Below are positions 42,167 to 50,205 of a DNA stretch of 54,741 bases, piece by piece. Below the pieces are notes generated by a model that did no database searches, was not told the origin of the DNA, and saw nothing but the letters and a program-made list of their open reading frames with translations. How positions within the stretch are numbered: position 1 is the stretch's first letter; the number at the start of each line of letters is the position of its first letter. The stretch is from contig JBEKZY010000014.1 in NCBI GenBank assembly GCA_049509395.1, positions 1 through 54,741 on the forward strand. The letters run 5' to 3'. A program made the position numbers and the translations under genes. Source of the DNA: JBEKIK01 sp049509395 (GTDB taxonomy: Bacteria > Planctomycetota > Planctomycetia > Pirellulales > Thermoguttaceae).

Positions 42167-43867
42167 CTATATTTGTACCAATATATCCAGCAGATCCGAA
42201 ACCGTGGCAATATACTTGGCCGTGGCCTGAAAGGATCGCTGGTAGGTAATCATATTCACTGCCTCCTCATCCAAGTTCACTCCACTAATGGCCGTTTGCT
42301 GACTGCTCAAAGAACTTTCAAACGCCTGGGCTGCGTCGTCGTTGGTCTGGGCCACCGCCGAACCTTGCGCGACACCGGCAACCATGTTGTCATATACGAC
42401 CCCTATGCTTTCGCCATTATGCGAAGCTATGGGCTGGTCGACAAAATCCGCCATGATTTGGGCGTTGTCGGTGTCCGCGCCAATGCCGCCTTGGCTGGCC
42501 GCGAATTTGGCAGGATCGTTTGCAACCGCCGCGCTGACGCCTATATCGCTGGCCGACGTGCCGGTGAAAAAGACATTCAATCCCAACGCCGCTAAAACAC
42601 CGCTGGTGTCGTTGGCAAAGGCGATTTCATTGTCAGTCGATGTGCTGTCGATCTCCAACTTGCCGCCGGTCAGTATCTGGCTTTGAACGCCGTCTACATT
42701 GTTCAGGGCGTTGTTCAAGTCTTCCAGCGTAGTTTCATGGCCCAAGCCGTTCAGATCGATCTGTATATTCGTGGTGTCCGTGAGCCCAGTTTTTTTATTG
42801 CGAACAAGCACCTGGAACGATCCGTTTTGGGGGGTGAACGGCAAACCGGTGTTGTTTAGCGCCTTGGAAGCATCGTCAACTCCGTTTTCGCTGGTCAAAG
42901 TGCTATAACCATTCAACCCCTGTCCGGATGAGTAAACCTTGTTGAACTCGAACGCCAATGTCTGGGCAAAGTCGTTGAGTTGATTTTGGAATCCACCCAA
43001 AACTGTGTCCCGGGCATCGGTTAGTCCCTTGAGTGCGCCGGAAGTGGGTTCGATCTTCTCGTCATTGTCCGCTATGTGAATTTCAGCGGCGGACAAGCCC
43101 TGATTTCCCACCAATACCACATCCACAGGACGGTAATTGCCCTCGCTTACTAAATAAGTGTCGCCGCTGTAGACTGTAACGCTGCCGTTTGGTTGCTCGA
43201 CGGAACGGATGTTAATCAACTTGGCCAGCGATTCCAATGCCGCCTCTCGCTGGTCGGTCAGCCCGACGGCGTCGCTGTTCGAAGTACTGCCGCCTTGCAT
43301 CTCGGCGACTTTTACATTTAAATCGCTGATTTGTTTGGTCAGATCATTAATAGCGCCCGCCATGTTGCTTACCTGGTCATTCACGTCGGATCGAAGACCT
43401 GCCACCTGTTGAGACATCTGCGTGATATTCTGGGTCAGCGTCTGTCCTTGCAACACAGCCTGGTTACGCACGGAAACATCATCCGGCTGATTGAGTATCT
43501 CGGAGATGCTGTTGAAAAAGTTGTTCATCGAAGTGCTCAGGTCGCTGCTGTTGCTAAGCGCGTTTATCACTCCTTCCAATTGGGAATAAGTTTGTTGCAC
43601 GGTGTCGGTATTGGACGAGTCGCTGACTGCGCTGCGCAGGCGTTCCTGCAGAAACTTGTCAACCTCCTGCACCACCCCCTGGACTTGGACGCCCATGCCT
43701 AGAAGAATACCGCCCAACTTTTGCGTTGCGGCGGGTTTTAACACCACGCTTTCGCGGAGATAACCCGGCGTGTTGGCATTGGATATATTCTGGCCGACAA
43801 CCTGCAAAGCGATGTCAGTCGCCTGCAGCGCGTTGCCTGCCATTTGAATGGAGCCGAATAGCGACAT
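42167..43867 (-). CDS. flgK: Flagellar hook-associated protein FlgK (HAP1)
   Basis: The 566-residue length is usual for FlgK. The N-terminus MSLFGSIQMAGNALQATDIALQVVGQNISNANTPGY carries the ANTPGY rod/hook-family motif. Helical D0/D1 regions follow (FLQERLRSAVSDSSNTDTVQQTYSQLEGVINAL). A beta-rich centre includes one flagellin-IN-type segment (TNIQIDLNGLGHETTLEDLNNALN). The end is SGVNLDEEAVNMITYQRSFQATAKYIATVSDLLDILV, the family C-terminus. It acts with FlgL between hook and filament and is exported by the flagellar type III apparatus. The FlgN chaperone gene is immediately upstream. Confidence 0.95.
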   Translation of the reverse strand: MSLFGSIQMAGNALQATDIALQVVGQNISNANTPGYLRESVVLKPAATQKLGGILLGMGVQVQGVVQEVDKFLQERLRSAVSDSSNTDTVQQTYSQLEGVINALSNSSDLSTSMNNFFNSISEILNQPDDVSVRNQAVLQGQTLTQNITQMSQQVAGLRSDVNDQVSNMAGAINDLTKQISDLNVKVAEMQGGSTSNSDAVGLTDQREAALESLAKLINIRSVEQPNGSVTVYSGDTYLVSEGNYRPVDVVLVGNQGLSAAEIHIADNDEKIEPTSGALKGLTDARDTVLGGFQNQLNDFAQTLAFEFNKVYSSGQGLNGYSTLTSENGVDDASKALNNTGLPFTPQNGSFQVLVRNKKTGLTDTTNIQIDLNGLGHETTLEDLNNALNNVDGVQSQILTGGKLEIDSTSTDNEIAFANDTSGVLAALGLNVFFTGTSASDIGVSAAVANDPAKFAASQGGIGADTDNAQIMADFVDQPIASHNGESIGVVYDNMVAGVAQGSAVAQTNDDAAQAFESSLSSQQTAISGVNLDEEAVNMITYQRSFQATAKYIATVSDLLDILVQI

Positions 43868-44008
43868 GGTTAGGCTTTAGGGTTCTGGGTCCAGGTCGAG
43901 TGCTGACGATCAAATGAACCTGAACCCTATTTTTTGGCCTTGGGTATAGCCAAGGATGGTTGAATTTTTCAAAATCTCCAACTAAATTTCCCAAATGCCC
44001 CATTCTAT

Positions 44009-44494
44009 TTAAGCCGCCCGGTCTACAATGCCGCCACTAGCATTAACCGGTTCTCCTTCTCCATATGTCGGCTGAAGTCGGCCGCCGGTCGCTATAATCT
44101 CTAACATCTGCGAAAGATGTATCAAACTACGTTGAACCACAAGCCAATTCGTGAAGCTTTGGTGTTGAAGTAGTCTGGCCCGGGAGCTAGCATGAGCTAG
44201 CCGATCGGGTAACTCGCCGCGGCGGTCCGAAGGCAGGGCCTGCGCCAAGGCCTGTATGCTATGGGCAGGCAATCCTTCTTGAGCCGCTTTTAAAAGCAAT
44301 TGTTCTCGCCGCTCGACGCACTCTTGAAGTCGGACTATCAATTGCTCTTCCTCCGATGCGATGGAGGTTAGTCCAGCCAAGTCAGAGGCGATTAACAACT
44401 TTTTTTTCTTGGCCAAATTCACGAATAAATCGTCTTGCACGGCCAAAAGGTCGTTCAAAAGTCGTGCAACTTCGTTTTCCCACATTGTTTGCAT
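44009..44494 (-). CDS. flgN: FlgN-like flagellar export chaperone
   Basis: A 161-residue, mostly helical protein (LLNDLLAVQDDLFVNLAKKKKLLIASDLAGLTSIASEEEQLIVRLQECVERREQLL) with the length and helix pattern of FlgN. FlgN keeps FlgK and FlgL unfolded and delivers them to the export gate. Its place directly before flgK and flgL, 18 bases after the FlgJ-like gene, supports the call. The C-terminal ~25 residues (YGEGEPVNASGGIVDRAA) are Gly-rich and less conserved in appearance. FlgN proteins diverge strongly, so the assignment rests partly on context. Confidence 0.75.
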   Translation of the reverse strand: MQTMWENEVARLLNDLLAVQDDLFVNLAKKKKLLIASDLAGLTSIASEEEQLIVRLQECVERREQLLLKAAQEGLPAHSIQALAQALPSDRRGELPDRLAHASSRARLLQHQSFTNWLVVQRSLIHLSQMLEIIATGGRLQPTYGEGEPVNASGGIVDRAA

Positions 44495-44512
44495 GGATAT
44501 GCCTGTTTTTTC

Positions 44513-44842
44513 TTATTTTCGCTGAAGGGTGAATAGTTCGAACATTGGTCCGGTGAATTTATCGGCGCTTGACTCGCTGATTTTTTTAGCCAGCACCTGG
44601 TCGAGTTGCTGCTGAAAAATTTCTTCTGCCCGGCCGCCATTAAAATAGGCCGGTTTGCCCACGGTCTTTCGCATCGAGTGCAGTAATTGACCGAAAACGG
44701 TCTCGCCCACAAAAGAGTCGAATGCCTTGCGTAACTCCGGATTTTGGGCCTCGCCTGCAACATCAGGGTTCTTCGCCCGGGCGTTTTGCGCGGCATACAT
44801 GGCAGGTGCGCTGGCAAGGTCGGTATTGATTGCATTTACCAT
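44513..44842 (-). CDS. flgJ: FlgJ N-terminal-domain-like rod-binding protein
   Basis: 109 residues from ATG 44842 (MVNAINTD), with GGAG about 10 bases upstream. A longer frame from 44908 would read through an inverted-repeat element and is less likely. The sequence LRKAFDSFVGETVFGQLLHSMRKTVGKPAYFNGGRAEEIFQQQLDQVLAKKIS is the rod-binding domain of FlgJ, the cap for rod assembly. The muramidase domain of gammaproteobacterial FlgJ is absent, as in many other bacteria. The position between flgI and flgN is a common gene order. Confidence 0.82.
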   Translation of the reverse strand: MVNAINTDLASAPAMYAAQNARAKNPDVAGEAQNPELRKAFDSFVGETVFGQLLHSMRKTVGKPAYFNGGRAEEIFQQQLDQVLAKKISESSADKFTGPMFELFTLQRK

Positions 44843-44861
44843 GCTTAATTCTCCGCCGCGC

Positions 44862-44915
44862 AGGGTGCGTGAAATGCGCCGCCTTCTACTGGTTGTGATG
44901 CGTTTCACGCACCCT
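44862..44915. repeat. AGGGTGCGTGAAA inverted-repeat element upstream of flgJ
   Basis: Arms AGGGTGCGTGAAATGCGCC (44862-44880) and GATGCGTTTCACGCACCCT (44897-44915) form an inverted repeat with 16-base spacing. The element lies about 20 bases upstream of the flgJ start. Confidence 0.75.
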
Positions 44916-44959
44916 ACAAAAAATCACAATCTCCTAGTGTGCGGTTTATATTGAACACA

Positions 44960-46027
44960 TCACTCAATAATTAATTGGGCATGAAGTCGGCCGTTGCGAT
45001 CCAGACCCTTGATAATGTCGATAATATCCGGCGTGGCTACATGCAGGGCATTGAGCGTTTCCACCAGCGCCTTGAGTTTTGGCGCGCCGGGATCCGCCGA
45101 ATTGACGGGCACGAACGGCCGGGCATTGCCGGCGTTGCCGGTTTCGACCACGATATTTTTATGCGACACCACGGCGGCGCCGATCTCCACGTCGCCGCTT
45201 ATGACGATGCTGCCCGCCCGCTCGTTGATTACTACTCGCGCCGCGGTCTGCGGCTCCATGATGGGTAAGCTGAGCACTTGCGAGACGAAGAGCACGGGAT
45301 CCTCGCGGTATTGCGGGGGAATGAATACTTCGACGTTTACCTGGTTGATGGCCCTGGCCAGCGGGCCCCCGCCCGTTTGAATGCTCAACCGGCTGTTGAT
45401 TAATTCCGCCACGTCCTGGGCGACTTGAAAATCGGCGTGGTTCTTGTCCAGAACCAGGGTAATTTTTCGGTCTTTGATGAAGGCGTTGAAAAACTCCTCT
45501 TCCAATTGGCAGCCCTCGAAAACTCGGCCGCTGTTGGTGATCGACGGATCGTCCAGGGTGATGGACCCTTCGGCAAAGGCGTAGATGCGGGGATTGGTGC
45601 GGTCCGGTCCGATCAGCGGCGTAAGGAACAGCCGCCCGCCGGACAGGCTCTTGGCCGAGCCGATCGAACTGACCACGCAATCGATCTTGTCGCCCTGGCG
45701 CGCGCCGGAAGCCGGTATGGTGGCGGTCACGGTCACCAGGGCCACGTTCTTAGTGTCTTTGATTTCGTCCAGGCTTTTCCGTCCCAGCGGTTCGCCCATC
45801 ACTTTCATTATCTTTTCCAGGCTTCTGAGCATGGGCAAAAAACTGCTGCCGTCGCCGGTCCCCTTCAGGCCGACCACGATTCCCAATCCCTGCAAAGTGT
45901 TCTCTTCCTGCCCTTTCAGGCGGCAGATGCTTTTCAAGATCGTCCGTGCATCTAACGGCGCCGCCGCCAGGCAACATGTTAGGATTGTCAATATAATTAC
46001 GAATCGGCGATAAATTTTATTTTTCAT
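44960..46027 (-). CDS. flgI: Flagellar P-ring protein FlgI
   Basis: The 355-residue length is typical. A signal peptide (RRFVIILTILTCCLAAAPLDA) precedes the conserved start RTILKSICRLKGQEENTLQGLGIVVGLKGTGDG. The motifs KNVALVTVTATIPASGARQGDKIDCVVSSIGSAKSLSGG and RVVINERAGSIVISGDVEIGAAVVSHKNIVV are diagnostic. FlgI builds the periplasmic P ring, which is assembled with help from FlgA. The ATG at 46027 (MKNKIYRR) gives a good signal-peptide n-region. It is separated from flgH by an inverted-repeat element. Confidence 0.96.
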   Translation of the reverse strand: MKNKIYRRFVIILTILTCCLAAAPLDARTILKSICRLKGQEENTLQGLGIVVGLKGTGDGSSFLPMLRSLEKIMKVMGEPLGRKSLDEIKDTKNVALVTVTATIPASGARQGDKIDCVVSSIGSAKSLSGGRLFLTPLIGPDRTNPRIYAFAEGSITLDDPSITNSGRVFEGCQLEEEFFNAFIKDRKITLVLDKNHADFQVAQDVAELINSRLSIQTGGGPLARAINQVNVEVFIPPQYREDPVLFVSQVLSLPIMEPQTAARVVINERAGSIVISGDVEIGAAVVSHKNIVVETGNAGNARPFVPVNSADPGAPKLKALVETLNALHVATPDIIDIIKGLDRNGRLHAQLIIE

Positions 46028-46047
46028 ACGATTACGACTGATTGTTC

Positions 46048-46201
46048 AACACGGAGGCACGGAGGACACGGAGAAATAAATAATAATATATTGTTTATTT
46101 GGCAAGTATTGTTGGATTAGATTTATGGCTGAATTTATCAATGAGCATATATAAAATCAATTTATAATTTGTTTTCTCCGTGAACTCCGTGTCTCCGTGT
46201 T
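46048..46201. repeat. CACGGAG inverted-repeat element between flgH and flgI
   Basis: 29-bp arms, AACACGGAGGCACGGAGGAC... (46048-46076) and its near complement ending TCTCCGTGTT (46173-46201), flank about 96 bases of AT-rich sequence. Size and form are MITE-like. Confidence 0.65.
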
Positions 46202-46221
46202 GTTTTTTGGCGAAAAGCGGC

Positions 46222-46980
46222 CTAGAACGGTTGATATTTATCGAGCCACTGCAAGAACCAACCGCGGCGATATCCGTCGCGGACGTGGCCTTCCTCGCGT
46301 TTCACCAATCGCATATTGGAAACGTTTTGACTGAGCACGGTATTGTTGGGCAATACGTCTTCAGCTCGAATTTCACCGCCAAGGGAATACTCCCAAGTGT
46401 CTTCGTTATTTTTGATCGTGCGGCGGCCTTCGATAATCAGATTGCCGTTGGGCCTGATGTCGACCACGTTGCAGGCGATTTGCAATTTCATCGAATCTTT
46501 GGCTTCGAAGACCGCTTGCGACTGCATTTTGTTATCCACCTCTCCGCGGACGTGCGGCGAACCGGCGGTTTGCGGATCGGGCACCACTGAAAGACCTTTT
46601 AACAATATCCAGTTCGGCAGTTTCAAATCGCCGTAGGCTTTTTTCTTGCGGTCCATCTGGCCTTCGCTGTTAACCACCGATTTCTCGTCAACCTGCACCG
46701 TAATGATGTCGTGCAAGCGCATCGGATGCGGCTCGATTGGCTGTTGGTAAGTCCAAGAGTATTTCGGCATGGTCATGCCCCCGCGCTGATCGGGCTGGCC
46801 GAACAGACTCGAATCTTGCGCCTTTAGATAATCGGGAAAACAGAAGGTGAATAGAAAAATTATTATTGCAAATTGCAAATTGCAAATTGCAAATTGCAAA
46901 TTGCAGATAAAAGATAGTGGGCAGTGGACAGTGGGGCGTGGACAGTGTGAGACTGCCAGGATTTTCATTGAATTATTCAT
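46222..46980 (-). CDS. flgH: Flagellar L-ring protein FlgH with a repeat-encoded N-terminus
   Basis: The 252-residue frame opens at ATG 46980 (an in-frame ATG also lies at 46968). The mature part has the FlgH signatures HDIITVQVDEKSVVNSEGQMDRKKK, LQIACNVVDIRPNGNLIIEGRRTIKNN and DVLPNNTVLSQNVSNMRLVKREEG. FlgH forms the outer-membrane L ring. The first ~50 residues are unusual. Codons ~10-21 (VSHCPRPTVHCPLS) come from AGTGGAC-type heptamers. FICNLQFAICNLQFAI comes from the CAATTTG array and runs into IIIFLFTFCFP, so the signal peptide is partly repeat-encoded. A standard lipobox, usual for FlgH, is not evident. Confidence 0.9.
   Translation of the reverse strand: MNNSMKILAVSHCPRPTVHCPLSFICNLQFAICNLQFAIIIFLFTFCFPDYLKAQDSSLFGQPDQRGGMTMPKYSWTYQQPIEPHPMRLHDIITVQVDEKSVVNSEGQMDRKKKAYGDLKLPNWILLKGLSVVPDPQTAGSPHVRGEVDNKMQSQAVFEAKDSMKLQIACNVVDIRPNGNLIIEGRRTIKNNEDTWEYSLGGEIRAEDVLPNNTVLSQNVSNMRLVKREEGHVRDGYRRGWFLQWLDKYQPF
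46869..46950. repeat. Two adjacent heptamer arrays inside the flgH 5' frame
   Basis: Five perfect CAAATTG units (46869-46903), then five AGTGGAC-type units (AGTGGGC, AGTGGAC, AGTGGGG, CGTGGAC, AGTGTGA; 46916-46950). Confidence 0.88.
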
Positions 46981-47015
46981 AATTCGTCTTTCATTGCCCC
47001 GTGTTCCGCGTTTAT

Positions 47016-48047
47016 TTATTTTCTTTCCGTAGCGGGCACGACTTGTGCTAAAACTTCGGTTTCGCGCATGCCGCAGACGCGCGCCTGGTACGGTTTCCGG
47101 TCTTGTATGGTTTCCATTGTCACCAGATCGCCCAAACCGCCGTCGTCTCTTGCCCGGGCCGTAGTCCGCACGCGAATGCCCGCGCTCTGGGCGTAAACTG
47201 TCACCACGTCGCCTTTATGAACCAACAGCGGCGCTTGCAGGTCGTCGGGAACTATAATTTTTCCATCCGGGACCGCCCGCGTGGTTTGCTTGCCTGCCAC
47301 TTCTTCGATACTATGGAAAACGCCGCTTTCGCCGCTGTCGCGAGGGGCGTCGCGGACAATCGCCAGATCGCTTTCCCGGATCACCGCGCCGCGGGAAAGA
47401 GAATGCACGGCCGCTACGACTGCCGAAGGTACGGTAACTTGCGCGTCGATTGAAAACGGCGCCAATCCCTCGCTCGAATCGATCCTCACTTCAAAGCGTT
47501 GCGACCCGGTCCAGGGAGGGCTTCCGCCGCTTACGGAAATCGGCTGCACCGGGTTCGAGGCCGCGCGGGCCAAGGCGGTAGGCGTTTCGAATTGCAGGTA
47601 TCGCGTCTCGCCGGACCCGGATTTCGTTTGCAGGTATTGCAATATGGCCTCCTGAACGCGGCGATGAGCCCGCTTTACCCCCGAGGGCGTCAACGACTGA
47701 TCGGCTCGCGCCGGTTCTCCGGCCGAGGTCAATACTATCTGGCTGGAGCCGGAAAACCGGTGCTCGGTTAAATTAATGCCCTGCATGGAAAGAAGATCTT
47801 GCACTTCTCTTACTCGAAGCACTCGCTGCTGCGCCGCCGGCGGGGCTGGAAAAAGTTCTATTGCTGCCAGCTTTCCAGCCTGCTCGGCGTCGGCGCTATA
47901 AATTTCCGCAATATCGCCCAGGGTTACCACCGACCCATGCGGACTGCACTGTTGGCGAAACCGCAACTCGGCGGCCTGCGATGCGCTCCATGCCAACGCC
48001 GGCATGATCATCAGTACGACAATTATTCGTTGCATATATTTCGTCAT
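47016..48047 (-). CDS. flgA: Flagellar P-ring assembly chaperone FlgA
   Basis: 343 residues, longer than the ~220 of E. coli FlgA but common in other phyla. The signal peptide is MQRIIVVLMIMPALAWSASQA (ATG 48047, or 48035 at MQRII). The N-terminal region has VVTLGDIAEIYSADAEQA and RVREVQDLLSMQGINL. The C-terminal SAF domain has LSRGAVIRESDLAIVRDAP, KQTTRAVPDGKIIVPDDLQAPLLVHKGDVVTVYAQSAGI and GDLVTMET. FlgA acts in the periplasm to promote FlgI polymerisation. It lies between flgG and flgH, 17 bases after the flgG stop. Confidence 0.9.
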   Translation of the reverse strand: MTKYMQRIIVVLMIMPALAWSASQAAELRFRQQCSPHGSVVTLGDIAEIYSADAEQAGKLAAIELFPAPPAAQQRVLRVREVQDLLSMQGINLTEHRFSGSSQIVLTSAGEPARADQSLTPSGVKRAHRRVQEAILQYLQTKSGSGETRYLQFETPTALARAASNPVQPISVSGGSPPWTGSQRFEVRIDSSEGLAPFSIDAQVTVPSAVVAAVHSLSRGAVIRESDLAIVRDAPRDSGESGVFHSIEEVAGKQTTRAVPDGKIIVPDDLQAPLLVHKGDVVTVYAQSAGIRVRTTARARDDGGLGDLVTMETIQDRKPYQARVCGMRETEVLAQVVPATERK

Positions 48048-48064
48048 TCCAAACTTATACGGAA

Positions 48065-48871
48065 TTACTGAGCCCGCGGCAAATTCGCCACGGTCTGCAA
48101 TAATTCATCGCCTGTTTTAATGGCCTGGGAGTTCAGTTCAAACGCGCGCTGCGTGGTAATCATATCGATCAATTCCTGGACCGGTTCGACGTTGGCCGAT
48201 TCCAGCATGCTTTGCTGCAACGTACCAAGGCCGTTCTGGCCCGGATTGGATATTGTCGGTGCGCCCGAGGCGTCGGTTTCTCGATATAGATTTTGACCCA
48301 GTTTGAGCAATCCCTGCGGATTGATGAAAGAAGCCAATTGGATCTGGCCCACCTGAGTCATTTGGTTGCTGCCCTGTTGTTGGACGGTAACAATGCCTTC
48401 GGGCGTAATGGTGATGCCCGTGGCATCCGGGGGTATAACGATGGGGGGCTCCAGCAAACGCCCGTCGCTGGCCGAGCCCACTACCAAATTGCCGTTGGCA
48501 TTTTTAGCAAGATTTCCCGCCCTGGTGTAAACAATCTGGCCGTCGGGATTGGTCACCTGCAAAAACCCCATGCCCTCGATGGCCACGTCCAATTCTTGCC
48601 CGGTTTGTTGCATCGGCCCTTGTGTGTACTCGGTTTGAGTGCTTTGCGTGCGCACGCCCAGACCGATTTGAGTGCCGGTGGGGGTATATTGGCCGGCCGA
48701 ATCCTGGGCGCCGGGGTATACTTCATGGCGGTAAATCAGATCCTCGAAATTCGCCCGGTCTCTCTTGAACGCCGTGGTCTCCATGTTGGCAAGATTGTTG
48801 GCCACCACGTCCAACTTGGTTTCCATTGCCGTCATGCCCGTTGCCGCGGTATATAGAGCTTGAATAGTCAT
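48065..48871 (-). CDS. flgG: Flagellar distal rod protein FlgG
   Basis: The 268 residues match FlgG (about 260). The start MTIQALYTAATGMTAMETKLDVVANNLANMETTAFKRDRANFEDL holds the rod-protein motif ANNLAN. FEDL and the insertion region (GTQIGLGVRTQSTQTEYTQGPMQQTGQELDVAIEGMGFLQV) are specific to FlgG. The C-terminus is SANVEPVQELIDMITTQRAFELNSQAIKTGDELLQTVANL. FlgG forms the distal rod and is exported without a signal peptide. Its start codon lies right beside a heptamer array at 48874. Confidence 0.96.
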   Translation of the reverse strand: MTIQALYTAATGMTAMETKLDVVANNLANMETTAFKRDRANFEDLIYRHEVYPGAQDSAGQYTPTGTQIGLGVRTQSTQTEYTQGPMQQTGQELDVAIEGMGFLQVTNPDGQIVYTRAGNLAKNANGNLVVGSASDGRLLEPPIVIPPDATGITITPEGIVTVQQQGSNQMTQVGQIQLASFINPQGLLKLGQNLYRETDASGAPTISNPGQNGLGTLQQSMLESANVEPVQELIDMITTQRAFELNSQAIKTGDELLQTVANLPRAQ

Positions 48872-48873
48872 AA

Positions 48874-48967
48874 GAGTAGGGGATAGGGGTTAAGGATGAG
48901 AGATTTGTGATTAGGGATTGGGGATTAGTGATTTAGTTGTCGGTTTCGCCCGGGCACTTGTGCCCGG
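48874..48967. repeat. GATTAGG heptamer array and a hairpin between flgF and flgG
   Basis: Nine consecutive 7-bp units (GAGTAGG, GGATAGG, GGTTAAG, GATGAGA, GATTTGT, GATTAGG, GATTGGG, GATTAGT, GATTTAG; 48874-48936). A palindrome, CCGGGCACTTGTGCCCGG, follows (48950-48967). The array begins 2 bases from the flgG start codon. Confidence 0.8.
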
Positions 48968-49040
48968 AGATTCCGGCTTTTATACCGGTCGCGACCATGC
49001 TATGCACGGCGCCCACCGGGTTAAACGTGTTTTTCATAGT

Positions 49041-49793
49041 CTATGCTTTCAACACTTGACTGATTAAAGAGCTGAGCATTTGATCTTGAGTTTTCATCAT
49101 GTTGACATTGGCCTCGAAATACCGAGAGGCCTCGATCATGGAGGTCATTTCCAGCGTTGGACTCACTGCCGACATCTCCAGGCAACCGGAGGCGACCCGC
49201 CGCTCAGCCGGCAGAACGGGCTCCGGCCGGGTCGTCGAGCGGAATAGGTTATCGCCGTACTTGACCAGGTTTTCGTTGGCCGCTGGTTTGACAATCGCCA
49301 GATTCTGCGTATTGCCGGGCTGCCGCATTGTGCCCGTGTCGCTGATATCCCAATGTTTGACTTCCGGGTTTATAGCGACCGGCGTGCCGCTTTCGTCCAA
49401 TACCGCGTAGCCTTGCGGGGTGACCAACTCGCCGCGGGAGTTAATCTCGAAATTCCCCGCCCGCGTTAGGAAAGTTTCATCGCCTTTCTTGACTGTAAAA
49501 AAACCTTCGCCCATAATGGCCACGTTGGCGGGATTCTTGGTTTGCTTTACGGCGCCGGCGGAAAAATCGGTCTTTGTTTGGCGGAATAAAACGCCTCCGC
49601 CGACGTCTTCCAGATTGCCCGAACCGGGGATCGCCAGGCCCTTATCGATGCCTTCGGCATACCGGGCCTGAAAACAGGCCAATTCCCGTTTGAAACCAAC
49701 GGTATCGACATTGGCCAAATTGTTGGCAATGACATCCAGCCGGGAAGACTGGGCATTTGCCCCTTCCGCTGAAATGTAAAAACCGTAAGGCAT
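49041..49793 (-). CDS. flgF: Flagellar proximal rod protein FlgF
   Basis: 250 residues, as for FlgF. It starts MPYGFYISAEGANAQSSRLDVIANNLANVDTVGFKRELACFQARYAEG, with the rod motif ANNLAN. It lacks the FlgG-specific insertion pattern and is the partner of the flgG gene downstream. The middle has FSAGAVKQTKNPANVAIMGEGFFTV, and the end is VSPTLEMTSMIEASRYFEANVNMMKTQDQMLSSLISQVLKA. It is the first gene of the flg run on this strand. Its promoter should lie in 49794-50872. Confidence 0.9.
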   Translation of the reverse strand: MPYGFYISAEGANAQSSRLDVIANNLANVDTVGFKRELACFQARYAEGIDKGLAIPGSGNLEDVGGGVLFRQTKTDFSAGAVKQTKNPANVAIMGEGFFTVKKGDETFLTRAGNFEINSRGELVTPQGYAVLDESGTPVAINPEVKHWDISDTGTMRQPGNTQNLAIVKPAANENLVKYGDNLFRSTTRPEPVLPAERRVASGCLEMSAVSPTLEMTSMIEASRYFEANVNMMKTQDQMLSSLISQVLKA

Positions 49794-49815
49794 CTTAAAC
49801 CTCGAACTTTTATGG

Positions 49816-49846
49816 TGGGGCAGCAGTTAAACTGCTGCCCCAACTA
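49816..49846. repeat. GTTGGGGC hairpin element, copy 4
   Basis: TGGGGCAGCAGTTAAACTGCTGCCCCA palindrome; same family as 4356, 11467, 36292 and 53093. Confidence 0.8.
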
Positions 49847-50112
49847 CAAGACCTCTTGAAAAATTAAACCCTTTCCCATTCTGCAAACATTGCGGAGAGT
49901 TGGGGGTGCATTTCACTTAGCAACACCCGTGCCAGTTTGCTCAATTTCCGCCTTCTGCTATCGAAGACGTGGCGGAACTGGCTGGCTTCATAAACACTTA
50001 TGAACTTTCCTTGCACATCAAAGATGATTATTGACGGACACTATCTAATGGTTTGCAAGCAGCGGGTTCTGCCGATTCGACCGGCATAAAACGCCGATCC
50101 ATGCCTTAGCGG

Positions 50113-50205
50113 CTGTCCAAGAATAACTTTGCGATGCAGGCGTCTCGCCTGCCTGGGCAACCGGGACGGTTGCACCACAAAATATCAAGGTAACATTTTG
50201 GACAG
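50113..50205. mobile_element. MITE-like element upstream of flagellin
   Basis: Terminal inverted repeats CTGTCCAAGAATAACTTTG (50113-50131) and the complement of CTGTCCAAAATGTTACCTTG (50186-50205). Two hairpins lie inside, GCAGGCGTCTCGCCTGC and CAACCGGGACGGTTG. No coding capacity. Confidence 0.5.

Noticed and set aside
44843..44908. Longer FlgJ starting at 44908
   Set aside because: The added residues come from an inverted-repeat element, and GGAG supports the start at 44842.
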